Shown here: positions 9,113-18,658 of the stretch, in pieces
Position numbering within the stretch: position 1 is the stretch's first letter
Layout: every line of letters starts with the position of its first letter
Assembly: GCA_026122225.1 (NCBI GenBank)
Contig: JANEZZ010002700.1
Location: forward strand, 1-64,000
From: Heloderma charlesbogerti
Lineage: Eukaryota; Chordata; Lepidosauria; Squamata; Helodermatidae
DNA: 64,000 bases
Direction: 5' to 3'
Made by a program: the position numbers and the translations under genes
The notes under the pieces: model-generated
Seen by the model: only the letters and a program-made list of their open reading frames with translations
Told to the model about the DNA's origin: nothing
Databases searched by the model: none

Positions 9113-9599
9113 TGGGGATGTGCAAACCCACCCCAGTCTGGGTTCTCCGGGCGCCCGCCCAGCCCCTGTCCCCACTCACTGGTCCCCAGACCATGCTTGA
9201 GCCCCTCCCGTACTTGGCGAGTGGCCCGTGCCCACCCTGGCAGCCTCGTCGAGCTCTGCGGTCACCATTTAAAAAAACAAACAAAATGGTAATTGCAAAA
9301 TGCACTTATTTGTGTATGTGCAGAAATGCACATTTTTGCAAAAATGTGCATTTTCGCATGCATTTGCAAAATGTACATTTTCGTTCATATGCAATATGAG
9401 CATTTTTGCAATTGCCACTTTATTTCTCAAAAATGGCAACCACAGAGCTCAACGAGGCCACCGAGGTGAGTGCAGGCTGTTTGCCGAGCATGGGCAGAGG
9501 GCGAGCAGGGGTAGGAGCTCAGGGAGCAGGTCTTGGGGATGTGGGCTGGGGTGGTGCCGCCAGATTCCCGGGCAGAATTGGGTGCCCGCATCATCCCTA
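9113..9599. mobile_element. NA2 hAT-like element with 8-bp TSD
   Basis: The ends are TGGGGATGTGCAAACCCACC and CCCGCATCATCCCTA, flanked by identical GATGCAAA at 9105-9112 and 9600-9607. GC-rich arms enclose a core of imperfect TGCACATTTTTGCAAAAATG palindromes (about 9290-9415). Related copies are at 20659 and 23429. Confidence 0.87.
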
Positions 9600-10647
9600 G
9601 ATGCAAATGCCTTTGTCTGCATGTGCAGTAGATCCATCTGATTTTAGCCTCCATCCCACCTTAGTTAAATTTTTGAGTGGGAGTCCAACGCCTCTTGTCT
9701 CTGAATGCAAGCATATGTTTGGCAATTTGCGAACATTTTCGGTGGACATGTGCTTGCAATCTCATTCAGGCTTTCGAACAGGGCATGCTCACATGTTTTG
9801 AGAGGAAAAATGAAATTATCATACATCCTTAATTTGAATCAGCACTAGATAGGTGATTGGAGGAGACGGGGAATGATCCGGGACACTGAAAATGGAAAAT
9901 AGGTTTCAGCAATGTGTAGTTACTATGGGACGGTGATCCTTGGTGCGAGAATGGTGTGTGTGTGTGTGTGTGTGTAAAACAAAGGTGTACCTGTTTTTAC
10001 CTGAAATGTTAGTGAGTAGGTTCTAATCTGCCACGATATCTTTGTTCCAAACACATGGAGAGAAGTGGTTGGATACTTTTCTTTCGTAGCCAATGCAGTT
10101 GCTCTTTTAGAGAGGGCTAATTAAACAAACTGCTGTAATCCAAGGAAAAAAATCATCATAGGATGTCTTCAGATCTCCCAGGTAGGCACTAGGGAAACGT
10201 TCTTCAGGAAATGATGCTAATTATCCTGAGTCACAGGGGGTGATTAGGATGGTGAAAGCAACTGCATGGAGATGTGTGGTTTGAGTATGGAAGCATTGCC
10301 AGGGTCTCTTCCTGTGGTGTTTAGTGTATGTTAGATGATGTTAACAATATGTAGGCGGCATCCTTGGGAACTGTGAGACAAGCATTAATCACAGTCAGTT
10401 GACTGGCATGTCTTTCTCTATTAGTGTCACCTGTAAGTATTAATTGCACCGTATATTAGAACAAATCTACATCTGAGTGACTACAGATCAGGGATTCTAA
10501 CAGCTTAATTTAGTTGGGGTGGTAGGGTAACCCTGTTGCTATTATTAAACAACTGGGAATCAGAAACCCTTACTGATCTGCAACAAATCATCCAGTGAAC
10601 CACCAACAGTTCCTAATCTACCTCCTGCCCACTTCACCACTATAGAG
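9600..10647. other. Unassigned, with (GT)n
   Basis: No gene or nameable transposon is visible. A (GT)n run lies at about 9953-9976. Confidence 0.4.
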
Positions 10648-11160
10648 CAGCGGTCCCCAACCTTTTGGGACCAGGGACAGGTCAGTGGAAGACAATTTTT
10701 CCACGGACTGGGGGGGGGGATGGGACTGGGCCGCAGTAGGGGTGTGGGAACCCCCCTTACCTTGGGTCCACGGGGGGGGCGATCCATGTCCCCCCCCCGG
10801 AATCCTCATCAGCCCTGGACTTGCCGCGGAACTGTCAGCTGGCTCCAGCTGGGGGAGGACTTCTGGCTGCCGGGACACAAATGGCATCTGCGTAGCGGAT
10901 GCCATTTACATCCCTGTTCTTTGCAGTCATAGGCTATTACTGCAAAGAACAGGGCTGGAGCTGGCTGGCAGCTCTGCGAACTTGTGGTGGAGCGGAGCCG
11001 GCCAGGGCCAGCGAGGATTCTGGGGTGGGGGGGAGGGATGGATCACCTCCCCCCCCGCAGACCCAAGGTAAGGGGGGGGTGCCCACACCCCTACTGTGGC
11101 CCGGTCCCTAACAGGCCACGGACCAGTACTGGTATGCAGCCCGGGGGTTGGGGACCCCTG
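10648..11160. mobile_element. Chimeric hAT element: CAGCGGTCCCCAACC ends around an FB2 core
   Basis: The outer ends CAGCGGTCCCCAACC and GGTTGGGGACCCCTG are those of a different hAT group from TAGGGATG elements. The flanks CTATAGAG and CTTTAGAG match 7 of 8. Inside, 10737-11093 is bounded by TAGGGGTGTGGGAACCCC and CCCACACCCCTA and holds an FB2-type CAAATGGCATC hairpin and a GGTAAGG motif. The junctions (GGCCGCAG left, CTGTGGCC right) form an inverted, not direct, repeat, so no TSD shows where the core joined. Confidence 0.8.
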
Positions 11161-11186
11161 CTTTAGAGCATCCTCAGTGGTTCAAA

Positions 11187-11320
11187 TATACCAGCTTTCC
11201 ACAGCTTGGTGCACTCCAGATGGTTTGGATTTCAACTCCCATCAGCCACAGCCAGCATGGTCAGGAATACTGAGAGATGTAGGCTAAAACATATGGAGGG
11301 CACCAGGTTGGGGAAAGCTT
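11187..11320. mobile_element. CCTCCAGATG-type palindromic MITE
   Basis: CAGCTTTCCACAGCTTGGTG...CTCCAGATGG at the left is mirrored by GGAGGGCACCAGGTTGGGGAAAGCTTG at the right, with CAACTCCCATCAGCCACAGCCAGCATGG between. It sits only about 25 bp from the chimeric hAT. Confidence 0.7.
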
Positions 11321-11530
11321 GTCACTTCTACAACACGCCTTGTCACTTCTACAACAGCATTATGAAATAAGACAGTATTATCCCTATATTTCAGATGGGC
11401 TGGGGGAAGGCAACCTAAGTGTTCCCTAACGTTACTGATGAGTTCATGGCAGAGGGGAGAACCCATTCACACACATCTGCTCCTTGTTCGTTATTCATTG
11501 CATTCATTTTGCAACAAATGAGCATTGAAC

Positions 11531-13076
11531 TGTATAGGCCTGTGGCATTCCTGCCCCTTCCAAGTGAGAATTCCCTTTCTCTGAAGCCTTTCTCACCCCA
11601 GCAGGAAACACCTTCCCCCCACACAGTCAGATTGCCACCAGGAAACCTTAAGGCTTAGGTCCAACCCATACTCAGTCCTCCATCTGCGAGGACACACTTG
11701 TTTGTAATATCACCTGTATTGTTTCTTTTATTACCTTCCCCTTATGTAGCCAAGAGCAGAGTATGTAGGATTTGGTTAAACAAATAAACTTTATTAACTA
11801 TAGCAAATAAGTTGTTGAATAATAAACAAGTAACTCTTAATGGTTCTATTAATGTATGTTCTCTCATACACAGTACTCAGATCACACTCTCAAACAATCA
11901 CTTGACTTCACAAATCACCACAGACCTCCCTCTCTCCCTCCGTTCTCAATCCTAAAATCTTAACACATCACTTCTCTATCTCTGATCCCTGACTCTGTTC
12001 TAAATAGGGGTGGACGAAAGTCACTTACCTGTCCTCGAAGATTTCCCGCGGTGGGGGGGAGGCGCTTCGTTGCTCCCCCCGCGAAGTTCAGGCCGGGGGG
12101 GGGAGGCTTCCCGCCTTGCCCGGCCGAAATTCAGGCCGGGGAGGAGGTGCCTCGCCTCGCCCAGCCGCGAACTAAACAGTTAAAAAAAAACACGCCCCCG
12201 TGATAGGCTACGTGACGATTAACGTAGCCTATCACGGCTAGATCTGCAAAGTCAGCCGTGATAGGCTACGTATATCACCACGTAGCCTATCACGGGTGAC
12301 TTAAAAAAAAAAAAAAAAAAAGCGCGTACGCAAATGGCGGCCCCCATAGGGAGCCGCCATTCCCGTTCCTTATTTGGTCGCTGTAGTCTACGTAAAGATT
12401 TATGTAGACTACAGCGACCAAATAAGGAACGGGAATGGCGGCTCCCTATGGGGGCCGCCATTAGCCATACGTGCTTTTTTTTTTTTTTTTTAAGTCACCC
12501 GTGATAGGCTACGTGGCGATTTACGTAGCCTATCACGGCTGACTTTGCAGATCTAGCCGTGATAGGCTACGTTAATCATCACATAGCCTATCACAGGGGC
12601 GTTTTTGTTTTTTTTTCTTTTATTGCAATGGCGGCGGCGGCAGCCGGTCGAAAGATCGGCTGCCGCCCCCGCCCCTGACGAAGACCCGACGAACCGCCGG
12701 CCGGACCCGCCGCCGGGAGGGACATTCGGGAGAGGTAAGTCCCGTCCCGGGGGGGTGCGGGGTGCGGGGGGGTGCGGGGGGTGGGGGGGCGGAGAATTTC
12801 TCCCCGAAACTTGTTCAGGGGGCTGAACACGTTGACGCTCGGCCCCCCGAAGTTTCAGGGAGAAATTCTCCACCATCCCTAGTTCTAAACCCTGTCTGAC
12901 TCACATAGCACAGCCCACAGTTTATATAACACACACACACACACTTCACTCCTCCTTCACTGACTCAGCCAATCATCACACAATCATCAGCCAATCAATG
13001 GCAGATTCACCTTTCTTCCTGTCACTCATCCCATGCTTACCCTAGAGACACTCAGCATAAACATAGACTTGTAACA
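11531..13076 (-). mobile_element. Solo LTR-like repeat, minus strand, split by an FB1
   Basis: Without the FB1 insertion about 670 bp remain. It parallels 33717-34351: both share GCATTCCTGCC/GTGTTCCTGCC, a GCCACCAGGA...CCTTA...GGTCCAAC block, and the end CTTGTAACA/GTCATAACA. Read on the minus strand it starts TGTTAC and ends TACA, and contains AATAAAGTTTATTTG as a plausible poly(A) signal. No 5-bp TSD is recognisable. A solo LTR is the best reading but is not proven. Confidence 0.55.
12005..12881 (+). mobile_element. FB1 element with collapsed centre, 8-bp TSD
   Basis: It starts TAGGGGTGGACGAAAGTCAC, ends CACCATCCCTA, and is flanked by identical GTTCTAAA at 11997-12004 and 12882-12889. The arms match the 13744 copy, but the centre differs: a single H4 hairpin (about 12381-12414) is the dyad, and the AAATAAGGGCAACGC core with its second H4 is absent. 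GC-rich 41-bp-type repeats occupy about 12085-12175. Confidence 0.92.
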
Positions 13077-13593
13077 GGAATACATTATTATACTTACAAA
13101 CTCCATATATGTAACGTCACAGGGCCTCATTGAGTTCGAATTTTCATTCACTGCTAAACCAGCACCCACACCCCTACAGATCTAATACATCAACTATAGC
13201 AAGGTGAAACTGAAAAACAAAACAAAAACACCTATTATCTTTTACTGTAGTGAAATGCAACCCAGATCCCATATCTCCTGTTAAGCTCTTGCAATAACAG
13301 TGTAAACCGTAGTTTCCATGATTGTATTTTATATTCTTTCCATATTTTATGTTCTTTTTGTAAACTCATCATCTCCACTCTAAAGCAGATTCTGGCTCTT
13401 CAACTTTTGTAATAATGGGTATAACTCATAAGTGTGTGTGCGTGTGTGTGCATGTGTGTGTGTGTGTGTGTGTGTCTTTTAAACCACTTGAAAAAACTAT
13501 TGGCTGTTCATCTTTTCCACTAGAATTTCTTCTTTAATCGACAGCCAGTCACTTGTTACCAAAGCAGGTGTCTTCAATCCCCCCCCTTTAGGG
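13077..13593. other. Unassigned, with (GT)n
   Basis: AT-rich DNA with no recognised gene. A (GT)n tract interrupted by CG and CA lies at about 13431-13474. Confidence 0.5.
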
Positions 13594-13642
13594 CAGGGGT
13601 GGGAAACCTGCAGCCCTCCAGATGTTGTTAGACTACAACTCT
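13594..13642 (+). repeat. End of a CAGGGGTGGGAAACC-type hAT/MITE
   Basis: GCAGGGGTGGGAAACCTGCAG followed by CCCTCCAGATGTTGTTAGAC is one terminus of the common lizard MITE; only about 50 bp are present before a SINE begins. Confidence 0.55.
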
Positions 13643-14806
13643 AGGAACATAGGAAGCTGGCTTATAGCACGTCAGACCTTTGCTCCATCAATCCCACTGG
13701 CAGCTGCTGCTTTCCATGGTTTCAGACAGGAGCTTTCCCCAGCTAGGGGTGGACGAAAGTCACTTACCTGTCATCGAAGGCCGTTCGCGGTGGGGGGGAG
13801 CACTTCGCTGCTCCCCCCGCGAAGTTCAGGCCGGGGGGGGGAGGCTTCCCACCTCACCCGGCCGAAATTCAGGCCGGGGGGGAGGCTTCCCGCCTCGCCC
13901 GGCCGAAATTCAGGCCGGGGAGGAGGCGCCTCGCCTCGCCCGGCCGCGAACGTGAAAGTAAAACAAAAAACAAAAAAAGCCCCCTGATAGGCTACGCGAC
14001 GATTCACGTAGCCTATCACGGCTAGATCTGCAAAGTCAGCCGTGATAGGCTACGTCAATCGTCACGTAGCCTATCACGGGTGACTTTAAAAAAAAAAAAA
14101 AAAGCGCGTACGCGAATGGTGGCCCCCATAGGGAGCCACCATTCGCGTTCCTTATTTGGTCGCCGTAGTCTACGGAAATGTTTACGTAGACTACGGCGAA
14201 AATAAGGGCAACGCAAATAGCGTTGCCCTTATTTTCGCCGTAGTCTACGTAAACATTTACGTAGACTACGGCGACCAAATAAGGAACGGGAATGGTGGCT
14301 CCCTATGGGGGCCGCCATTATCCGTACACTCTTTTTTTTTTTTTTTTTTAAGTCACCCGTGATAGGCTACGTGACGATTCACGTAGCCTATCACGGCTGA
14401 CTTTGCAAATCTAGCTGTGATAGGCTACGTGAATCGTCACGTAGCCTATCAGGGGGCATTTTTTTTTTTTATTTCATAGTAATGGCGGCGGCGGCAGCCG
14501 GTCAAAAGACCGGCTGCCGCTCCCGCCTCGCTCGAACACCCGCCGAACCGCCGGCCGGACCAGCCACCGGGAGGGACATTCGGTGAAGGTAAGTCCCGTC
14601 CCGGGGGGGGGGCAGGGGGGACGGAAGATTTCTCCCCGAAACTTGTTCGGGGGGCCGAACACGTTGGCGCTCGGCCCCCCAAAGTTTCGGGGAGAAATTC
14701 TCCGCCATCCCTATCCCCAGCCCTACCTGGAGATGCCAGGGATTGAACCTGGGACTTTCTGCATATCAAGCAGGTGCTCTACCACTTAGCCATGGCCCCT
14801 CCCTCT
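13643..14806 (-). mobile_element. tRNA-derived SINE, minus strand, split by an FB1
   Basis: On the minus strand the head reads GGGGCCATGGCTAAGTGG, TAGAGCACCTGCTTGATATG, CAGGTTCAATCCCTGGCATC, giving A-box-like and clear B-box (GGTTCAATCCC) pol III motifs. The body continues on the far side of the insertion (13643-13743) with CTGAAACCATGGAAAGC and GTCTGACGTGCTATAAG. It is not a tRNA gene, since the acceptor stem does not pair. Confidence 0.8.
13744..14713 (+). mobile_element. FB1 foldback element, intact reference copy, 8-bp TSD
   Basis: The ends TAGGGGTGGACGAAAGTCAC and CCGCCATCCCTA are flanked by identical TCCCCAGC at 13736-13743 and 14714-14721. The left arm has three copies of a roughly 41-bp GC-rich unit (about 13825-13945). 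The inner palindrome runs from about 13981 to 14457: H1, H1, A-tract, H3, H4, AAATAAGGGCAACGC core centred near 14218, H4, H3, T-tract, H1, H1. The right arm holds GCAGCCGGTC/GACCGGCTGC, GAAGGTAAGTCCC, and a terminal hairpin of CTCCCCGAAAC / GTTTCGGGGAG at about 14630-14703. Confidence 0.94.
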
Positions 14807-14889
14807 GACCATTGGCTGACTGGGTCTGATGGGATTATGTCCTCAAGGGCTTGTATAATTAAAGTTAAACTATGGTATTCACGAAAAGA

Positions 14890-16775
14890 TATAATGCCAG
14901 AAGATGAGCCCCTCAGGTCGGAAGGTGTCCAATATACTACTGGGGAAGAGCAGAGGGAATTTCCAAGTAGCGCCAGAAAGAGCGAAGCGGCTGGGCCAAA
15001 GTGGCTGTCTGATGAGGCTTTACAAGTAGCTGAGGAAAGAAGGGAAATGCAAAGCAAGGGAGAAAGGGGAAGATATATCCAACTGAATGCAGAGTTCCAG
15101 AGAATAGCAAGGAGAGACAAGAAGGCCTTCTTAAATGAACAATGCAAAGAAATCGAGGAAAACAATAGAATGGGAAAGACTAGAGATCTCTTCAAGAAAA
15201 TCGGAGATATCAAGGGAACCTTTTGTGCAAAGAGGGGCATGATAAAGGACAAAGAAGGCAGGGACCTAACAGAAGCAGATGAGATTAAGAAGAGGTGGAA
15301 AGAATACACAGAAGAAGTATACAGGAAAGATCTGAATGTCCCTGATAGCCATGATATTGCGGTCACTGAACTTGAGCCGGACATCCTAGAGAGTGAAGTA
15401 ATGGCTTAGGAAGCATTAGTAACAACAAAGCTAGCGGAGATGACAGTATTCCAGCTGAGCTATTTAAAATCCTAAAAGATGATGCTGTTAAAGTGCTGCA
15501 CTCAATATGCCAACAAATTTGGAACACTCAACAGTGGCCACAAGACTGGAAAAGGTCAGTTTACATCCCAATTCTAAAGAAGGGCAATGCCAAAGAGTGT
15601 TCAAACTATTGCACAATTGCGCTCATTTCAGATGCCAGCAAGTTTATGCTCAAAATCCTACAAGCTAGGCTTCAGCAGTATGTGAACCGAGAACTACCAG
15701 AAGTACAAGCTGGGTTCCGAAGAGGCAGAGGAAGTAGAGATCAAATCACCAACATTTGCTGGATCATGGAGAAAGCAAGAGAATTCCAGAAAAATGTCTA
15801 TTTCTGCTTCATTGACTATGCTCAAGCCTTTGATTGTGTGGATCACAACAAAGTCTGGCAAATTCTGAAAGAGATGGGAGTACCAGACCACCTTACCTGG
15901 CTCCTGAGAAACCTGTACGAGGGTCAAGAAGCAACAGTAAGAACTGGACATGGAACAACCAATTGGTTCAAAATTGGGAAAGGAGTACAACAAGGCTGCA
16001 TATTGTCGCCCTGCTTATTTAATTTATATGCAGAGTACATCATGAGAAACGCCGGGTTGGATGAATCACAGGTTGGAATTAAGATTTCCGGGAGAATTAT
16101 CAACAACCTCAGATACGCAGACACCACCCTAATGGCGGAAAGCGAAGAAGATCTAAAGAGCGTCTTGTTGAGGGTGAAAGTGGAGTGTGCAAAAACTGGT
16201 TTGAAACTCAACATTAAAAAAACGAAGATCATGGCATCTGGTCTGGCCCCATCACTTCCTGACATATAGAAGGAGAAGAACTGGAAGCAGTGACAGATTT
16301 TATTTTCTTGGGCTCCAAGATCACCGCAGACGGTGACTGTAGCCATGAAATTAAAAGATGCTTGCTCCTTGGGAGGAAAGCTATGGCAAACCTAGACAGC
16401 ATAGTAAGAAGCAGAGACATCACCTTGCCGACAAAGGTCCATCTAATCAAAGCTATGGTTTTCCCAGTAGTAATGTATGGCTGTGAGAGCTGGACTATAA
16501 GGAAGGCTGAGCGCCGAAGAATTGATGCTTTCGAACTGTGGTGCTGGAGAAGACTCTTACGAGTCCCCTGGACTGCAAGGAGGTCAAATCAGTCCATCCT
16601 AAAGGAAATCAACCCTGAGTGCTCATTGGAAGGACAGATACTGAAGCTGAAGCTCAAATATTTTGGCCACCTAATGCGAAGAGAAAACTCTCTGGAAAAG
16701 ACCCTGATGCTGGGAAAGACTGAAGGCAAAAGGAGAAGGGGACGGCAGAGGATGGGATGGCTAGATATGCAATGA
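14890..16775 (+). pseudogene. BovB ORF2 reverse-transcriptase pseudogene
   Basis: Three frames must be joined: to about 15409 (stop after the EVMA sequence), 15493-16269, and 16290-16775, so at least two frameshifts or stops break the protein. Recognisable RT blocks include ILKKGNAKECSNY, QAGFRRGRGSRDQI, FIDYAQAFDCVDH (catalytic Asp region) and GVQQGCILSPCLFNLY. The catalytic YADD motif reads YAD-TT: one aspartate codon is absent. The final frame carries the RTE C-terminal region with VVMYGCESWTI. The copy is inactive. Confidence 0.9.
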
Positions 16776-16846
16776 ATATGAACTTGATGCAATGAATATG
16801 AATTTGAGCACACTCCAGGAGAGAGCGGAGGACAGGAAGGCCTGGC

Positions 16847-17353
16847 TAGGGGTGTACGGAACCCCACCTACTGGCTACGCCAGGTTCCGCAGGTGGGGGG
16901 AGGTGATCAGTTCCTCCCCGCGGAATCCTCAATGGGGGGGGTGATCTGTTCCTCCCCCCCCCGGAATCCTGCCTGGCCAGGCTGGTGCGGATTTGCTGCC
17001 GGGCTGGTGCAGATGCAAATGGTATCCTGAGTAGGGGATGCCATTTGCGTCCCTTTGGTAGCCCGTGATAGGCTACGTAAATATTTCTGTAGCCTATCAC
17101 AGGCTACCATAGGGATGCAAATGGCATCCCCTACTCAGGATGCCATTTGTGTCTGCATCAGCCTGGCAGCAGCCGGAGCCACCGCCACCAGAGCCGAAGA
17201 TGCAGCCGGAGCCACAGCCAGGTAGGCTCCGTTTCGCGGGGCTTTCGTGGGGTGGAGGGGCGGGGGGCTCTGTTCTGCCACAGATTCCGGGGGACCAAAT
17301 TCACTGGAATTCAGCCCCCGTGGGATCCGTGGCAGAATTCTCTAACATCCCTA
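16847..17353 (+). mobile_element. FB2 element inserted in BovB, 8-bp TSD
   Basis: The ends are TAGGGGTGTACGGAACCCC and TCTAACATCCCTA, and the flanks are identical GGCCTGGC (16839-16846 and 17354-17361). Inside are CAAATGGTATCCTGAGTAGG and its inverse on both sides of one H1-type hairpin (GATAGGCTACGTAAATATTT), a CCAGGTAGGCT donor-like motif, and a GAATTCACTGGAATTC arm. The uninterrupted target sequence survives in the BovB fragment at 60273. Confidence 0.93.
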
Positions 17354-17423
17354 GGCCTGGCGTGCTATGGTCCATGGGGTCACGAAGAGTCGGACACAAC
17401 TTAACGACTGAACAACAATGGTA

Positions 17424-17520
17424 TTCACTCCCACAAGATGTGGTGATGTCTTCCATATAAAAGGAGTATAGAAACTATAAAGGGGATTTGGACAAATTCA
17501 TGAAAAATAAGGCTATCAAT
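17424..17520 (+). repeat. CR1-like LINE 3' fragment
   Basis: CCACAAGATGTGGTGATG, GGGGATTTGGACAAATTCATG and AAGGCTATCAATGG match the CR1-like 3' ends at 34810-34900 and 45755-45800. Confidence 0.65.
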
Positions 17521-17531
17521 GGATCAAAGTC

Positions 17532-17745
17532 ATGGTAGCTATATGGTACCAAGGGGTAGTCGAATCAGTCTATATCCAGTTTGTTTCAGTTTTGCCTGTA
17601 TTCATCAGTCTGTTCCATCCAATTTCCACATCAGTCTGTGAATTCTTTTTTTACAGCACAAAACATTTCCAATCATTTTCATACTCAACTTCCCCTAATA
17701 TACACAATTTGTATGCAACATTACCTATCATTTTCTACACAATAT
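17532..17745 (+). repeat. Dispersed repeat, copy 1 (uninterrupted)
   Basis: From GGTAGCTATATGGTACCAAG to the ACATTACCT region it is nearly identical to 24551-24765. This copy lacks the Sauria SINE that splits the second copy at TATATGG, so it shows the pre-insertion sequence. It is not coding. Confidence 0.8.
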
Positions 17746-18349
17746 TCCCTAATAGGTGCACTTTTGTACACCACTTTCCCTAGTTGATGCATTTTTGCAT
17801 GCAACCTTTGAGCTGAGAACTGCACTGCAAAATTCAGAGAAGTGCATGATCCGAAGATCCAGATATTAATCCAGGAAAATTAAAATCTGTCCAGTTAACT
17901 TAAAAATGCAGAGCAAAGGAATACTCTTCTGTTTTGATGTAAATGTAACTTTTAAAATGATTCAGAAGTCTGACCACGGGATGGGGTAGGAGAGAAACTT
18001 TGTCTTGTGAACATTTTCAAACTTGGGAAAGTAACTTTTGCATCTCCATTCTCATGGAACTACATAATAGTGCTCAAGAGTAATGAGGGATTAGTACATA
18101 ATAGTTGCATAATAGTAATGAGAGATTTTCAGCTGTTGTTGAAAAACCACAATGCTGGATCTCTTCCTCCTCCTCATTCCCTTGATCATGTCTACAGAAG
18201 CAACATACACACAGCACCTGAGATACTAGTTGCAATGACAGTTCTAGCAATTCAGAGGCATTTGACAACATCTTTCCAAAAGGCTACAGGCAAAAGAGGG
18301 ACACTTCTTGTCTTAGGAGAGGTGCATGGAAATTGGTATTGTCCCTGAG
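17746..18349. other. Unassigned
   Basis: TTGATGCATTTTTGCATGCAAC and TTTGAGCTGAGAACTGCACTG suggest an old hAT interior, but no ends or TSD are visible. Confidence 0.3.
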
Positions 18350-18658
18350 CAGGGCCAGCCCAAGACATTTTGCTGCCTGAAGCAAAGGACAAGGTAGTGC
18401 CCCCTCCCCAGTCCTTATGTACAGAATCTGACTGGCCTGGCTCTTGAGACTTAGTTCAACACTGGAGATGGGACAAGAGCCCTCTACCACACCTGGAGGG
18501 CCCAGGACAGGGTGTGTGGTATACACCATTCTGTCCTCCAACAGAGGAACACAGCTGGGTAGATGCCATCACTGCCTGTAACATCTGCTCCCTGGGGCAT
18601 GTAACATCTGCTCCCTGGGGCAGTTGCCTCACTCTGGCTAATAGTAGGGCTGGCCCTG
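18350..18658 (+). mobile_element. CAGGGCCGGCCC-type hAT MITE, copy 1
   Basis: The ends CAGGGCCAGCCCAAGACATT and AGGGCTGGCCCTG are inverted repeats. The flanks TCCCTGAG and CCACTGAG match at 6 of 8. Inside, a 24-bp segment, TGTAACATCTGCTCCCTGGG plus GCA, is tandemly doubled at 18577-18624. Other copies are at 26243, 27415 (minus), 40329 and 61335. Confidence 0.75.

Larger units (their letters stand above)
14850..17418 (+). mobile_element. BovB (RTE-clade) LINE, 5'-truncated, split by an FB2
   Basis: The body encodes reverse-transcriptase fragments and the 3' end reads GTCCATGGGGTCACGAAGAG and TCGGACACAACTTAACGACTG, the BovB 3' terminus. The endonuclease region is missing, so the copy is 5'-truncated near 14850. 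An FB2 at 16847-17353 separates the last 65 bp. A 20-bp tandem duplication (GCAATGAATATGAACTTGAT) occurs near 16768-16803. BovB is known for horizontal transfer and is common in squamates. Confidence 0.9.

Noticed and set aside
14722..14806. A tRNA gene on the minus strand
   Set aside because: A and B boxes are present, but the cloverleaf does not close and the sequence continues into a SINE body across the FB1 insertion.
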